A DNA stretch of 64,000 bases, taken from positions 62,001-126,000 of the forward strand of contig NZ_FNOR01000005.1 in assembly GCF_900107095.1 (NCBI RefSeq), in the 5' to 3' direction. The notes under the pieces are model-generated. The model was not told the origin of the DNA, made no database searches, and was given only the letters and a program-made list of their open reading frames with translations. The stretch comes from Collimonas sp. OK242. Lineage in GTDB: Bacteria; Pseudomonadota; Gammaproteobacteria; Burkholderiales; Burkholderiaceae_D. The first letter of the stretch is position 1. The number at the start of each line of letters is the position of its first letter. Of the stretch, positions 1-8,546 are shown piece by piece. The translations under genes were made by a program, and so were the position numbers.

Positions 1-1
1 C

Positions 2-289
2 ATGGATGCCGAACCCGGTAGAAGCGCCGGCGCCACCATCAACTGGGCGGTGCAGCGATTCCCGGACGGCAAGGTGGCAGCGGGCCGCACGCAGGCGGAG
101 TTGTTGGCGCCGGGCGGGGTGGATAGCGTGGTAGCCGCCTACCAGCGGATTGTCGCCAACACCGCCGCCGATATCGCGACGGCAATACGGTCGCTGCAGA
201 AAATAGCATTGGCTCCCTCAGAAACTGGGAATTCCCTGGCGCGCTACGGCCAATATCACATCGCTCCCGAGAAGCAGGAAATTCCCTGA
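2..289 (+). CDS. C-terminal part of a possible ABC-transport auxiliary lipoprotein (PqiC-like)
   Basis: The reading frame is open at the left edge, so the true start probably lies outside the window and the ATG at base 2 is likely internal. The 95 visible residues show alternating strands (INWAVQRFPDGKVAAGRTQA) followed by an amphipathic helix (VDSVVAAYQRIVANTAADIA) and a polar tail. This strand-then-helix ending resembles the C-terminus of PqiC/YmbA-type lipoproteins, the periplasmic partners of MCE lipid transporters; that is a fold-level impression, not an identified motif. The stop is followed after 82 bases by a separate secreted protein. If the neighbours upstream are MCE genes the call is supported; otherwise this should be treated as a hypothetical protein. 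Confidence 0.4.
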   Translation: MDAEPGRSAGATINWAVQRFPDGKVAAGRTQAELLAPGGVDSVVAAYQRIVANTAADIATAIRSLQKIALAPSETGNSLARYGQYHIAPEKQEIP

Positions 290-371
290 TGCGAAAACGA
301 GGCCCGAACTTATTACTTACATGGCGCGGCTGCGCCACACACCAACCCATCCAACTGCCAAGGAGCATTCA

Positions 372-827
372 ATGAACTTCCCCGCTACCTTCCGTCTCGC
401 CTACCTCGCCGCAACCGCCGGTTTCACACTGCACGCGCATGCCGAAAGTTTCACATCCTCGGTCGTCAGCACTGGTTCGGCCTCTAGCGGCAGCGTCTCG
501 GCATCGTTACACGGTTCAAGCAACAGTTCGACCGGCGATAACAAGACTGCCGACGGTAACTATCGCATCATCGATGTCGCCATGGCGCCCGGCCGCGCCG
601 GCATCACGCGCGTCACGATGCAAATCGACGATACGCAGCAGCGCATCGTGCTCGACCTGCCGCAGGCGATTGCCGAGAAACAGAATCTTGGCCGGGGCGA
701 TCTTGTGCACGCGCAGCACCGCGTGTACGGTTTCGAGTTCGCGCGCAACGACACGCGGGAGGCGTTCTACCTGGTGCTCGCCGACGAGTGGTACAACGAA
801 CTTGCCGCGCGACCGGTGACCCTTTGA
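372..827 (+). CDS. Small secreted protein, partner of the DUF2145 gene
   Basis: A 151-residue protein of unknown function. The start at 372 is chosen because AAGGAG lies at 360-365 and the N-terminus reads as a signal peptide (MNFPATFRLAYLAATAGFTL then HAHAES), so the product should be exported. After cleavage there is a Ser/Gly-rich stretch of about 30 residues, then a compact region with strands (ITRVTMQIDDTQQRIVLDLP) and an aromatic C-terminus (EAFYLVLADEWYNEL). Its TGA stop overlaps the TTG start of the next gene in the arrangement TTGA, so the two are translationally coupled and probably act together outside the cytoplasm. I recognise no catalytic motif. It could be a chaperone, an inhibitor or a substrate-binding partner of the DUF2145 protein. 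Confidence 0.75.
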   Translation: MNFPATFRLAYLAATAGFTLHAHAESFTSSVVSTGSASSGSVSASLHGSSNSSTGDNKTADGNYRIIDVAMAPGRAGITRVTMQIDDTQQRIVLDLPQAIAEKQNLGRGDLVHAQHRVYGFEFARNDTREAFYLVLADEWYNELAARPVTL

Positions 828-1819
828 GGATCTGCCGCGCATTCGTTCTTGCCGCTGCAATCGCTGCGGGTGCGGCCCAGGCGCAACCCGGTTCGCCTGG
901 CTACTCGACATCTTCAGCCTTTTGCGACCGAGCGCAGCAGCTTACCGCCGGCCAGCAGGATCGGCTGCTGCGCTTTGCCGCCGTGGTCCGCAACGAACTC
1001 GATGCCATGGGCGGCGACACTGCGCTGATCAGTCGGTCAGGACTCGATCTCTCGCGCTTTCATATCCGTTACTCGCATGCCGCGGTCGCCTGGCGCGGAA
1101 AAACCAGCGCATGGTCAGCACGCCAACTCTATTACGCCTGTGACGAAGGCCGACCACGGATCTACGACCAAGGCCTCGCCGGTTTTGTGATCGGCACTGA
1201 CGATCCTGCGCTCGGCTACGTGTCGATCGTACGGATACCGGCCAACGCAGCCCAAGCGCTGCAGCACGCATCGCTCGATATGCCTCGCGTCCAGCACCTG
1301 CTGGCTGCGAGCTACAGTGCCAACGCCTACCCGTTCAGCACTCGCCACCAGAATTGCAATCAGTGGGTGATGGAAATACTCGCGGTGGCCTGGGGAGATT
1401 TGGCCGACGGCGACGACTTGCGCAGGCGTGCCCAGCATTGGCTCAAGGAGGCGAACTATGCGCCCAAGCCAGTGGATGTCGGCTCACACGCACTGATGTT
1501 CGCGGCAACATTTGTGCCGTTGCTGCATCTCGACGATCATCCGGAAGACGACCTCTTCGCAATGAAGCTGAAGATCAGCCTGCCATCAACGGTAGAGGCC
1601 TTCGTCCGGGAACGCTTGCCCGGCAGTGACCGCATCGAGGTGTGTCATGACGATCAGCAGATCGTCGTACACCGTGGCTGGACACCGATTGCAGACGGCT
1701 GTCGACCCGACGAGGGGGATCGCGTCTTCCTGCTCGATCCAAACCCTGCCTTCGGGAAATCCTTCCAGCAGGGTTCCATTACGCACGATATCGTTCCTCC
1801 CATTTTCAGAGCGAGCTGA
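824..1819 (+). CDS. DUF2145 family secreted protein, possible permuted papain-fold hydrolase
   Basis: A 331-residue protein using the TTG at 824, which overlaps the stop of the preceding gene; this start gives a clean signal peptide (MRICRAFVLAAAIAAGAAQA) with cleavage near residue 20. The body matches my memory of the DUF2145 family: the SRSGLDLSRF segment, RYSHAAVAW with His85, ARQLYYACDEGRPRIYDQG, and HQNCNQWVMEILA with Cys178, then LHLDDHP and VVHRGWTPIADGC. A conserved His followed about 90 residues later by an Asn-Cys motif in a helix is the order seen in circularly permuted NlpC/P60-like enzymes (the YiiX type). A cysteine amidase or protease activity in the periplasm is therefore a reasonable inference, but no member's activity is known to me. 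The family assignment is firm; the enzymatic role is a guess. Confidence 0.8.
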   Translation: MRICRAFVLAAAIAAGAAQAQPGSPGYSTSSAFCDRAQQLTAGQQDRLLRFAAVVRNELDAMGGDTALISRSGLDLSRFHIRYSHAAVAWRGKTSAWSARQLYYACDEGRPRIYDQGLAGFVIGTDDPALGYVSIVRIPANAAQALQHASLDMPRVQHLLAASYSANAYPFSTRHQNCNQWVMEILAVAWGDLADGDDLRRRAQHWLKEANYAPKPVDVGSHALMFAATFVPLLHLDDHPEDDLFAMKLKISLPSTVEAFVRERLPGSDRIEVCHDDQQIVVHRGWTPIADGCRPDEGDRVFLLDPNPAFGKSFQQGSITHDIVPPIFRAS

Positions 1820-1988
1820 GCAATTCTCTACCAGTGCTGCGTGCTTCGGTGAGCTTTGAGGCGTCTGGACGCACCTTGCCGGGGGTAGCGCCCGACCACG
1901 CTCTGACCGCCGGAGCATGGCCCTCGAGCGGCGTCTCGCGCATCAGCCCGGACGGCAGCGAGCCGGGCGCAAGATCTTCCCGGCGGAA

Positions 1989-2031
1989 TGGTAGATGAGG
2001 CGGGAATCGACCCCGCGTCTGGAAAGCTGAG
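1989..2031 (-). pseudogene. tRNA-Gly(UCC)-like 3' fragment
   Basis: Read on the minus strand, 2016-2000 forms a perfect 5-bp T-stem (GCGGG/CCCGC) round a 7-base loop GTCGATT, followed by CTCATCT, a discriminator A and CCA at 1991-1989. Just upstream, CTCAGC then TTTCCAG (2031-2019) matches the 5' anticodon stem and loop of bacterial tRNA-Gly(UCC). The 3' anticodon strand is missing, and no complementary 5' acceptor strand (AGATGAG) is found upstream. It therefore looks like a deleted or chimeric tRNA remnant rather than a working gene. An alternative is chance similarity, but T-stem, loop and CCA in register make this less likely. Confidence 0.4.
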
Positions 2032-2096
2032 TTCTTTATTATCCGGTCTCGAGCAAGCGAAAATAGCTCGATTTGAACTTTGAGCAGGCAATAACG

Positions 2097-2597
2097 TCAC
2101 TTGGCAAGTTGCTTCGTTCTCCAGCGCACTAAATCGACTTCGCACGAATTGAAAAGATCTCCAGAGCCGGAACCTCCCATCACTGAGTCGCCGACCCACA
2201 GGCACTGCGCATCCTTGAAGCTCTCGAAAGCTTTCTGAGAAGTGTGCAACGAGGCCAGGGCTTTGACAGTCGCACTCGAATCGATTTCCTTTGTCTGCGC
2301 CTCCAATTTTTTGTAGGCGCTATTCATTTGCGACCTGGCTTCGCGAAGTTTACCCTCAAGGCAAGACTGCAACGCCGTCCGGGGTTGATCGCCAATAGCG
2401 TTGTAGCACTCGTTCAAGGCCCCAAGCGGAGCGTTGCTGCTCACCGTAGCTTTTGCAGCGGTGGTAGCTGAAGTAGTTGCAATACCGACCGCGCCATTTG
2501 TTATTGTATTCATGCCAGGTTTAGCGGGCACTTGAGCATTTGCCAGGCCGATGGCGAACGCAGTTGCGACAACGACCGCAGAAACGAGTTTGCGCAT
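2097..2597 (-). CDS. LprI/DUF1311-like secreted protein
   Basis: A 166-residue protein with a signal peptide (MRKLVSAVVVATAFAIGLAN, then AQ). After a low-complexity Thr/Ala region, residues about 58-165 carry the pattern of the lysozyme-inhibitor LprI N-terminal domain (DUF1311): LNECYNAIG, LQSCLEGKLREA, a long helix MNSAYKKLEAQ, LHTSQKAFESFKDAQC and a final Cys-containing helix FNSCEVDLVRWRTKQL. Paired cysteines suggest disulfide bonds in the periplasm. Members of this family are often lipoproteins or periplasmic proteins; only some have been shown to inhibit lysozyme, so that role is not assumed here. It is a monocistronic gene between the tRNA-like fragment and a DUF4359-like gene. Confidence 0.7.
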   Translation of the reverse strand: MRKLVSAVVVATAFAIGLANAQVPAKPGMNTITNGAVGIATTSATTAAKATVSSNAPLGALNECYNAIGDQPRTALQSCLEGKLREARSQMNSAYKKLEAQTKEIDSSATVKALASLHTSQKAFESFKDAQCLWVGDSVMGGSGSGDLFNSCEVDLVRWRTKQLAK

Positions 2598-2836
2598 ATA
2601 TATCTATCCTTTGGAAAAACGTGTAACGAAGCGATACCTAGGACTATCCGCAAGCAGGGAGCTGCCATGCAGAAAACAGTGAGAACAAATCAGACCGTCG
2701 ATAGGTTCAATCGTTCACCAGCTATTCCCGGCAGTTGAGCTATTCAGGTGGTCCTCGCCTTCAATGCGAATCAGACTGGCACCTATCGGTCCGATCGTAT
2801 TGAGGAGCGATCAATCCATCGCCCGCTTCATTGTGA

Positions 2837-3157
2837 TCACGGCGCGTGATCGCTGCTATCAGACTGTGAAACCTGAAAAAAATTACCAAGGACACCTACA
2901 TATTTGAGATGCCGTCCGCCCAGATTCGAGTCGTAGGTGCTGAACAGGACATAATTATTTCTCACGGTGCTGCTAGCTATCAGACTGCTAGCCACCCCTC
3001 CAAATAACGTACCCAGTGTCCGAGCTAAGTCATCCCGCTTATTGGCTTCCTGAGTGATTGCTTGATGAATGTACTGCTCATAGCTGTCTAATTTAGGATT
3101 TGTGAATGCCAGCAACCCTACGATCGATATCATTACAATGGTTGATGAAGGTTTCAT
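2837..3157 (-). CDS. DUF4359-like small secreted or membrane-anchored protein
   Basis: A 106-residue protein. The N-terminus (MKPSSTIVMISIVGLLAF) is a single hydrophobic segment that can act as a signal or anchor. It is followed by the TNP and YEQYIHQAI region and, near the C-terminus, NNYVLFSTYDS and YVGVLGNFFQV. This combination (TNP..Y..Y early, then a short-strand NYxxFSxY and YxGxxGxF) is the pattern I associate with DUF4359. The function of that family is unknown. The base composition is visibly more AT-rich than the flanking genes, consistent with acquired DNA. No operon partner is evident. Confidence 0.55.
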   Translation of the reverse strand: MKPSSTIVMISIVGLLAFTNPKLDSYEQYIHQAITQEANKRDDLARTLGTLFGGVASSLIASSTVRNNYVLFSTYDSNLGGRHLKYVGVLGNFFQVSQSDSSDHAP

Positions 3158-3670
3158 TATTAGCGCCTATATGTCCGATAGTTCGATGATAAATCCAATT
3201 TGAACTTCGACAGTCCCAAACGCAGCATTATTCCTGTGGATTTTCGTCGCCAGGTGTGGAGAATGCTCATGCCAACAACTACCAGCGGGCAGCATTGCTA
3301 GCCTGACATGCAATAGCAAGAGGCCGGGGTCACGGTATCGTCAACATGCAGATGCGCGCAACCAGAATCAACGCGAAACTGGACATGGAGAGCGCACAAA
3401 ACGCTACAAAAATCACGTTGCCCCTGCCACTTTTGTAAGTGCCGCGTAACGCTCAGGCAAGCGGATCAGCAGCTTCTACTTGCACAGGCGGGTGGAAAAT
3501 GTGATGGCCGATGTATCCGAAGCGTGATCGCGAAGAAATGTTTCCACTTGGCTATTTCTGCGTGAGCTTATTGATCGTTTCCCAAAATCAAGAAAGTCTT
3601 TTTTCTAAATATCTTCGCGCCTTGGCCGTTAACTCCGAATGTAATAATCATGCATCAATTGGAGCCAGGT
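3158..3670. other. Non-coding stretch without recognisable content
   Basis: 513 bases between the minus-strand DUF4359-like gene and the plus-strand gene at 3671. Reading frames here are short (a 31-codon frame from 3344 and a 66-codon frame from 3511), lack convincing ribosome sites and show no family resemblance. It should contain the promoters of both flanking genes, but no clear -35/-10 pair stands out. Decayed sequence is possible. Confidence 0.5.
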
Positions 3671-4105
3671 ATGAAGTCGATGAATACAGAATTAAACCCA
3701 TTGCCATTTGAAAAGGTATCCATCATTGAGGCCAAGTTGGTGCTAGATGGAGTCGATATGATGCCGAAAACGGAAGTGAAGCGCTGGGAGTTTTTTCGAC
3801 GCCAGGAAGATCGGAAAGATCATGATTTGTGCGAACTGACTTACCAGTGGTTTGCAAAATTGCCTGCCAATGAAAAGCCCTGGGATCTGGCCAGATATTT
3901 TCCGCGGATTACCAACGAACTGGCCCGGAGCTGGGACAGGCCGGCGGCATGCATGAGATATCTGGAGCAGCTCTTGCTGGATAACAGGGGAAGTCGCCAG
4001 GGCTTCCCGATGAGCGTCGCGCGAGAGATCATGACGCTGCAGCACTATTTCAATCAGGCCGTGTTTTCCAGCGCATCGCGTCCGCAAGGCAGCTCGCATC
4101 ATTGA
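3671..4105 (+). CDS. Conserved hypothetical cytoplasmic protein
   Basis: A 144-residue protein without signal peptide or membrane segment. The start at 3671 is preferred because GGAG lies 7 bases upstream (3661-3664). The sequence is rich in Trp, Arg and aromatic residues, with recognisable stretches VKRWEFFRRQEDRKDHDLCE, LTYQWFAKLP and RYFPRITNELARSWD. It looks all-helical and has the feel of a conserved proteobacterial hypothetical family, but I cannot name a domain. It stands alone between accessory small genes and the convergent polysaccharide deacetylase. No function is proposed. Confidence 0.6.
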   Translation: MKSMNTELNPLPFEKVSIIEAKLVLDGVDMMPKTEVKRWEFFRRQEDRKDHDLCELTYQWFAKLPANEKPWDLARYFPRITNELARSWDRPAACMRYLEQLLLDNRGSRQGFPMSVAREIMTLQHYFNQAVFSSASRPQGSSHH

Positions 4106-4236
4106 CGCAACTGGTCGCTGCAAGATCGCAGATCAGATTCAATGACATGAACAGTTCTTTTGCCGGTACAGGTTCGGCTGGAAATGTCATGACTTCATAT
4201 TCGCTCCGATGTGCATGGCGGACGCTCCTGGATTGC

Positions 4237-5193
4237 CTATATCTTTTCCCACAGCCAGTTCCAGAACCCGGGCAGGCGCGCAGCTTGTGCGCTGTCACGT
4301 ATGCTTCTTGCCAGGGCCGCACGTTCCAGCGCGGCCTTGTCGTCGTAAAACGGTTTGCTTGCGGTCGGCAGTTGGACCGCACGCGCGCAATCCATCAATA
4401 TTTGCAAATATTCCGCCATGTGATCGGCGGTGTAACTATTTATATCGTGAAAAGTCACCACCACCGGGATACTTCCATCGACCGCCGGCAACTCGCCTGC
4501 GGCAATCCGCCCGCGCACGTCAGTCAACAGATGCAACATGTTGGAGCGTCTTCTCAAGCTGGCCTTGAAGCCATATATCTTGCCGTCGTTCGCACTCAAA
4601 TCCGTCAGCAAGATATGCATGCCATGCTGTTGGTAAGCGGCGAAAGTCTGTTTGTCGTAGTTCCAGAACGGTGGGCGGACCAGTTTCGGCGCGCTGCCCT
4701 GAATCGTAGCAATGTCGGCAATGCCATCGTTTAACGATTGCTCGAATATGTCGGGGCTGAGGAAGCGATGGTTTGCATGATGCGGCGTGGCGGTATGAAA
4801 GCCCAGCAAATGCCCTTCATCAGTTTCACGCCGCAGTATGTTGCGCCCAAAGTCCGTCTCGCCAGCACCAGACGAACGGGTTTGCACAAAAAAGAGGGCT
4901 TTGATGCCGGGTTGTAGCGGATTGTGCGCGAGCGTGTTCAGTATGGATAGCGTCGGATTGTCAGTCCTTGGCCTGGCCGGGCCATCGTCGAAAGTCAGCA
5001 GGAAGCGGATCGGCGCCTGAGATTTCAATTGCTCGGCGGTTTGCGGCGACATAGGAACCGGCTCAATGGCGCAAGCTGTAACAGCGATCGCCGCGAACAT
5101 CACGGCCAAGCCGGAAATGATTTTTTTGATATGTCGCGATGAGGTAGAAATAAGGTTGCGCAATGGCACTAATGAGACAGGGAGCGAAGACAT
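4237..5193 (-). CDS. Polysaccharide deacetylase (NodB/CE4) family lipoprotein
   Basis: A 318-residue protein of the carbohydrate esterase 4 fold, whose members remove acetyl groups from chitin oligomers, peptidoglycan or exopolysaccharide using a divalent metal. The N-terminus has a hydrophobic helix ending in a lipobox-like VTAC with Cys41, so it is probably a lipoprotein. The catalytic motif LLTFDDGPA is near residue 66, followed by FHTATPHH (metal site), VRPPFWNYD (the R-P-P-F motif) and VVTFHDIN near the C-terminus. The usual HxxxH spacing is altered to H-TATP-HH, which is unusual. The first about 20 residues before IKKIISG are not needed and a later start is possible. The gene is monocistronic, downstream of but separate from hutG. 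Confidence 0.85.
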   Translation of the reverse strand: MSSLPVSLVPLRNLISTSSRHIKKIISGLAVMFAAIAVTACAIEPVPMSPQTAEQLKSQAPIRFLLTFDDGPARPRTDNPTLSILNTLAHNPLQPGIKALFFVQTRSSGAGETDFGRNILRRETDEGHLLGFHTATPHHANHRFLSPDIFEQSLNDGIADIATIQGSAPKLVRPPFWNYDKQTFAAYQQHGMHILLTDLSANDGKIYGFKASLRRRSNMLHLLTDVRGRIAAGELPAVDGSIPVVVTFHDINSYTADHMAEYLQILMDCARAVQLPTASKPFYDDKAALERAALARSIRDSAQAARLPGFWNWLWEKI

Positions 5194-5354
5194 ACGGTTA
5201 CAGGCAGCAGGATAGCGGTTGATTTTGGGGGCGACGCAGCGCTAATGCTACGCCATCCGCATAGGATGTTCGTTAGCTGTTACAAACAACTACAGTTGCG
5301 GTGACCGGCCAGTCATCAAGGACTGTGCATGCATTTTAGGCAAAGACGTGAAAT

Positions 5355-6290
5355 TCAATCGGGTTGAAGTAAAGTATGCGCCAGGCGCGCCGCCACTTTT
5401 GCGGTGAGTCCGTCGCGATCATAGGTTGGATTGCATTCAGCAATGTCGGCGGCGATCAGCTTGCCGGAATCCTTGGCGATGCGTATCAGATATTCCACTT
5501 TTTCGAGTTGCATGCCCAGGGCCGCAGGCGCGGAAACACCTGGCGCCTTCTCGGCAGGTAGTACATCCAGGTCTATCGTCAGGTACACCAGAGTCGCAGC
5601 TGCGAGTTGCTCCTGCAGTTCTCGTCCGAAATCGGCGAGCTTGCCGCAAGCGATTTCGCTATCTGATTTGAAATGCACCCCCAGTTCCCGGGCGCGGGCA
5701 AACAGGGCGGGCGTGTTGCCTAAGCGGCTAATTCCATAGCAGAGATAGTTGAATTCAACGCCGGCCTGATGACACCATTCAGCGATCTGTTTAAATGGCG
5801 TCCCCGAACTGGCCTGATCGGATTCTCGCAAGTCGAAATGTGCATCAAAATTAATGATGAGCAGCTGTTCGGTGCGCAACGCTTGATCCAGATGGCCCGC
5901 GATGCCAAGGAAGGTGCCGTACGCGACCTCGTGCCCGCCACCCAATATCACAGGGAATACCTGCTGTGAGAGTGCTTGCTTCACGCGATCAGCCAACTGC
6001 AGTTGTGCTTGCTCCAGTTCTCTGTCAACGCAATAGATGTTGCCGGCATCGAACAAATGCTCAATGCCATGCGCAGGAAGATTAGCCAGCATGCGCCTGA
6101 TCGCATCCGGGCCTTGCGCCGCGCCGATGCGCCCATGATTGCGGCGCACTCCTTCGTCGCAGGAAAAACCGATCAGTGCAGCGCCGTGTTCGGATGCGTC
6201 GTTGAATGGCTTGACGACCTGATGCAGGCGACGCGTGTCGCCTGCGCTGTCGGTATCGCGCCGGCCGGCCCAAATGGTTGGATCTATCAT
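5355..6290 (-). CDS. hutG: Formimidoylglutamase (ureohydrolase family)
   Basis: A 311-residue arginase-superfamily enzyme. All six manganese ligands are visible: His120 in GGGHE, Asp149, His151 and Asp153 in NFDAHFDLR, and Asp240 and Asp242 in [10 protein letters not shown]. The short ASSGTPF segment and overall length fit HutG, which hydrolyses N-formimino-L-glutamate to glutamate and formamide at the end of histidine breakdown, better than arginase or agmatinase. It is the last gene of an IclR-SBP-permease-ATPase-hutG transcription unit and overlaps the ATPase gene by 4 bases (6287-6290). No hutH, hutU or hutI is present nearby, so the substrate may be imported directly or other hut genes lie elsewhere. 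A different ureohydrolase substrate remains possible. Confidence 0.8.
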   Translation of the reverse strand: MIDPTIWAGRRDTDSAGDTRRLHQVVKPFNDASEHGAALIGFSCDEGVRRNHGRIGAAQGPDAIRRMLANLPAHGIEHLFDAGNIYCVDRELEQAQLQLADRVKQALSQQVFPVILGGGHEVAYGTFLGIAGHLDQALRTEQLLIINFDAHFDLRESDQASSGTPFKQIAEWCHQAGVEFNYLCYGISRLGNTPALFARARELGVHFKSDSEIACGKLADFGRELQEQLAAATLVYLTIDLDVLPAEKAPGVSAPAALGMQLEKVEYLIRIAKDSGKLIAADIAECNPTYDRDGLTAKVAARLAHTLLQPD

Positions 6291-7060
6291 GCGGCGTTGC
6301 TTTGCTGATTGCGGGACAATACCGCCTGCAGGAAGCTGCGGGTGCGGTCTTCACGCGGGTTGACGAAAATCTGCTCGGGCGGTCCCGATTCTACGATGCG
6401 GCCGTGATCCATCACTACGACAATATCCGCAACCTCTCTCGCAAATCCCATTTCATGGGTGACGACCAGCATTGTCATGCCTTCATTGGCGAGGGCTTTC
6501 ATCACTTGCAGCACTTCGCCGACTAGTTCCGGGTCCAGCGCGGAAGTCGGCTCGTCGAACAGCATGACTTGCGGTTTCATCGCTAATGCACGGGCGATGG
6601 CGACCCGCTGTTTTTGTCCGCCGGACAGGGTGGCCGGCATCGCGTCCGCCTTGTGCGCCAGCCCGACTTTAGCCAACAGTTCACGGGCCAGGGTTTCAGC
6701 GCTTTGCTTATCCATGCCCTGGATCTTGCGCGGTCCGACGGTGACGTTCCCCAATACCGATAAATGCGGGAACAGATTAAACGATTGAAACACCATGCCG
6801 ACTTGTTCTCTAAGATGGTTCAAGTCATGATCGGACAGCATGCGGCCATCGGTCAGCAGTTTCTTTTCACATATTTCGATATCGCCTTCTTCAGCCACTT
6901 CCAAACCGTTACAGCAACGTAGCAGCGTGCTTTTTCCCGAGCCGCTGGGGCCGATGATGACGATCACTTGGGACGGATGGACTTCTAGGTCGATACCGTG
7001 CAGGATGCGGTTGCCCGAAAACGATTTGCCCAGCCCAGTTAGTTTGATGATGGATTTCAT
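6287..7060 (-). CDS. Polar amino-acid ABC transporter ATPase
   Basis: A 257-residue ABC ATPase of the GlnQ/HisP type that powers uptake of polar amino acids from the periplasm. It has the Walker A GPSGSGKS at 37-44, the Q-loop Gln92, the signature LSGGQ at 145-149, Walker B ending in the catalytic DE at 169-170, the D-loop SALDPE, and the switch His202 in VVTHE. Its ATG overlaps the stop of the permease gene (7057-7060) and its own stop overlaps the start of hutG, so three genes are translationally coupled. Substrate specificity cannot be read from the ATPase; the linkage to hutG suggests histidine, formiminoglutamate or a related compound. Confidence 0.93.
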   Translation of the reverse strand: MKSIIKLTGLGKSFSGNRILHGIDLEVHPSQVIVIIGPSGSGKSTLLRCCNGLEVAEEGDIEICEKKLLTDGRMLSDHDLNHLREQVGMVFQSFNLFPHLSVLGNVTVGPRKIQGMDKQSAETLARELLAKVGLAHKADAMPATLSGGQKQRVAIARALAMKPQVMLFDEPTSALDPELVGEVLQVMKALANEGMTMLVVTHEMGFAREVADIVVVMDHGRIVESGPPEQIFVNPREDRTRSFLQAVLSRNQQSNAA

Positions 7061-7731
7061 TGCACTGCTCCTCCTGCTCTCAAGTGACGCTCGACTCTTT
7101 GCAACGCCATGCTGGTAAGGCTGGTTAATACCAGGTACACCAGAGCGACAGCTAGATACACTTCGAGCGACCGATACGAAACACTGATGATTTTTTGGCC
7201 TTCGTGCATCAGGTCGGCAATGGTCAACAGGGAAACCAATGCGGAATTCTTGATTAATGCGATGAATTCATTACCCAAAGGAGGAATCATCCGCACCACC
7301 GCCTGCGGCAGGATGATGGTGCGCATGGCTGTTCCAGCGGACATGCCGAGCGACCGCGCAGCTTCCATCTGCCCCTTCTCAATCGATTGAATCGCGCCCC
7401 GGACAATTTCCGAGACGTAGGCTCCGGAATAAATTCCCAGTCCTAAAATGCCGCATACGAAAGCCGGCAGCAGGATGTTCAGTTCGGGCAGGCCAAAAAA
7501 CAGAAGGAACAATTGCACCAGCAGCGGCGTTCCCCGAATAAAGGTAACGTAGGTGGTGCAAAGCCCGTAGCGTATCCGTTTGCTCGGGTCAAGTCGTCCC
7601 ATCCCAACCAGCAGCCCGAGCACGCACCCCATCAGCAGCGACGCCGAAGTAATTTCTATCGTGACCAAAGCGCCATGCGCCAAATCAGTCCAGCCGCCAA
7701 GGACCGGTAAAAAATCAAGGCTCAATTGCAT
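7057..7731 (-). CDS. Polar amino-acid ABC transporter permease
   Basis: A 224-residue inner-membrane permease of the HisM/GlnP (HEQRO) type. It shows about five transmembrane helices and the EAA loop [20 protein letters not shown] with AARSLGMS, which couples to the ATPase. [20 protein letters not shown] is the usual N-terminal signature of this permease family. Only one permease is encoded, so it presumably works as a homodimer. It lies 41 bases downstream of the binding-protein gene and overlaps the ATPase gene. Confidence 0.93.
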   Translation of the reverse strand: MQLSLDFLPVLGGWTDLAHGALVTIEITSASLLMGCVLGLLVGMGRLDPSKRIRYGLCTTYVTFIRGTPLLVQLFLLFFGLPELNILLPAFVCGILGLGIYSGAYVSEIVRGAIQSIEKGQMEAARSLGMSAGTAMRTIILPQAVVRMIPPLGNEFIALIKNSALVSLLTIADLMHEGQKIISVSYRSLEVYLAVALVYLVLTSLTSMALQRVERHLRAGGAVQ

Positions 7732-7772
7732 TTCTCCTCGTTCAACATCGATATTGTGGTGGTCGGCCGCGA

Positions 7773-8522
7773 TTATTTCGCAGACGAATCAAGCCATTTT
7801 TTGACTAGTTTGTCGTAGCTGCCATCGAGTTTTGATTTTTTGAGAGCCGCATTCAACGCCTGGGTCAGTTCGGGCAAATCCTTCCTGACCGCGAAACCGT
7901 ACAGTTCGACGCTGACCGGCTTATCGATTACTTTCAAGCCGGGCCGCGCTTTTACATATTCCAACGCGGCCGGTTTTCCGGTGACCGCTGCATCGGCCCG
8001 TCCAATTTCGACCAGATTAAACATTTCCTGGTTTTTTTCGACTTCTACGCGCTCGACCTGCGGGAAATATTCTTTGAGATAGTTCACGGATTTGGTGCCC
8101 ACCTGAACCGCGACATGCTTGCCATTCAGATCGGCTGATTTAAGTATGGTGTTGTTGCCGTTCTTGACGACGATAACCAGGCCGCCGGGGTAATACGGAT
8201 CGGTAAAATCGACCACCTTGCGCCGTTCTTCGGTGACATAGATTGCCGAGGCGGCGACGTCGAACCGTTTCGAAATCAATCCCGGAATCAGGCCTTTGAA
8301 GTCGATGTCGGTCCATTCGATTTTCTTACCCATCGTTTTGGCTAGCGTCTCCATCAATTCGATATCGAATCCGGTTCTTTTCCCATCTTTAAAAAATTCG
8401 AAGGGCGGGAAAGTCGAATCGGTTACGACCCGGATGACCCCTGCAGACTGGGCGCTAGCCAGTGCCGGCACGATGAAGCTGACTGCGACGGCCAGCGCAA
8501 TGAGAAAGCGGCGATGATTCAT
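7773..8522 (-). CDS. Periplasmic amino-acid binding protein of ABC transporter
   Basis: A 249-residue family 3 solute-binding protein with a signal peptide (MNHRRFLIALAVAVSFIVPA, then LASAQ). Typical landmarks are VVTDSTFPPFEFF, GFDIELMETLAKTMG, ASAIYVTEERRKVVDFTDPY with the Arg that grips the amino-acid carboxylate, and VQVGTKSVNYLKEYFP. It delivers substrate to the permease encoded next. The gene starts 24 bases after the IclR regulator gene, implying co-transcription with it. The pocket suggests a polar amino acid; linkage to hutG makes formiminoglutamate, glutamine or histidine the leading candidates by inference. Confidence 0.92.
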   Translation of the reverse strand: MNHRRFLIALAVAVSFIVPALASAQSAGVIRVVTDSTFPPFEFFKDGKRTGFDIELMETLAKTMGKKIEWTDIDFKGLIPGLISKRFDVAASAIYVTEERRKVVDFTDPYYPGGLVIVVKNGNNTILKSADLNGKHVAVQVGTKSVNYLKEYFPQVERVEVEKNQEMFNLVEIGRADAAVTGKPAALEYVKARPGLKVIDKPVSVELYGFAVRKDLPELTQALNAALKKSKLDGSYDKLVKKWLDSSAK

Positions 8523-8546
8523 TTTTGTCTCCTGAAAAAATACTTG

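Noticed and set aside
3511-3711. A 66-codon plus-strand frame before the gene at 3671
   Set aside because: No ribosome site, no domain, and it overlaps the better supported start at 3671.
1820-4236. A prophage or integrative element at the tRNA-like fragment
   Set aside because: No integrase, phage structural gene or direct-repeat pair was found; only small isolated genes are present.
5355-6290. Arginase or agmatinase instead of formimidoylglutamase
   Set aside because: Metal ligands are shared by all, but overall layout fits HutG better; kept as an alternative in the entry.
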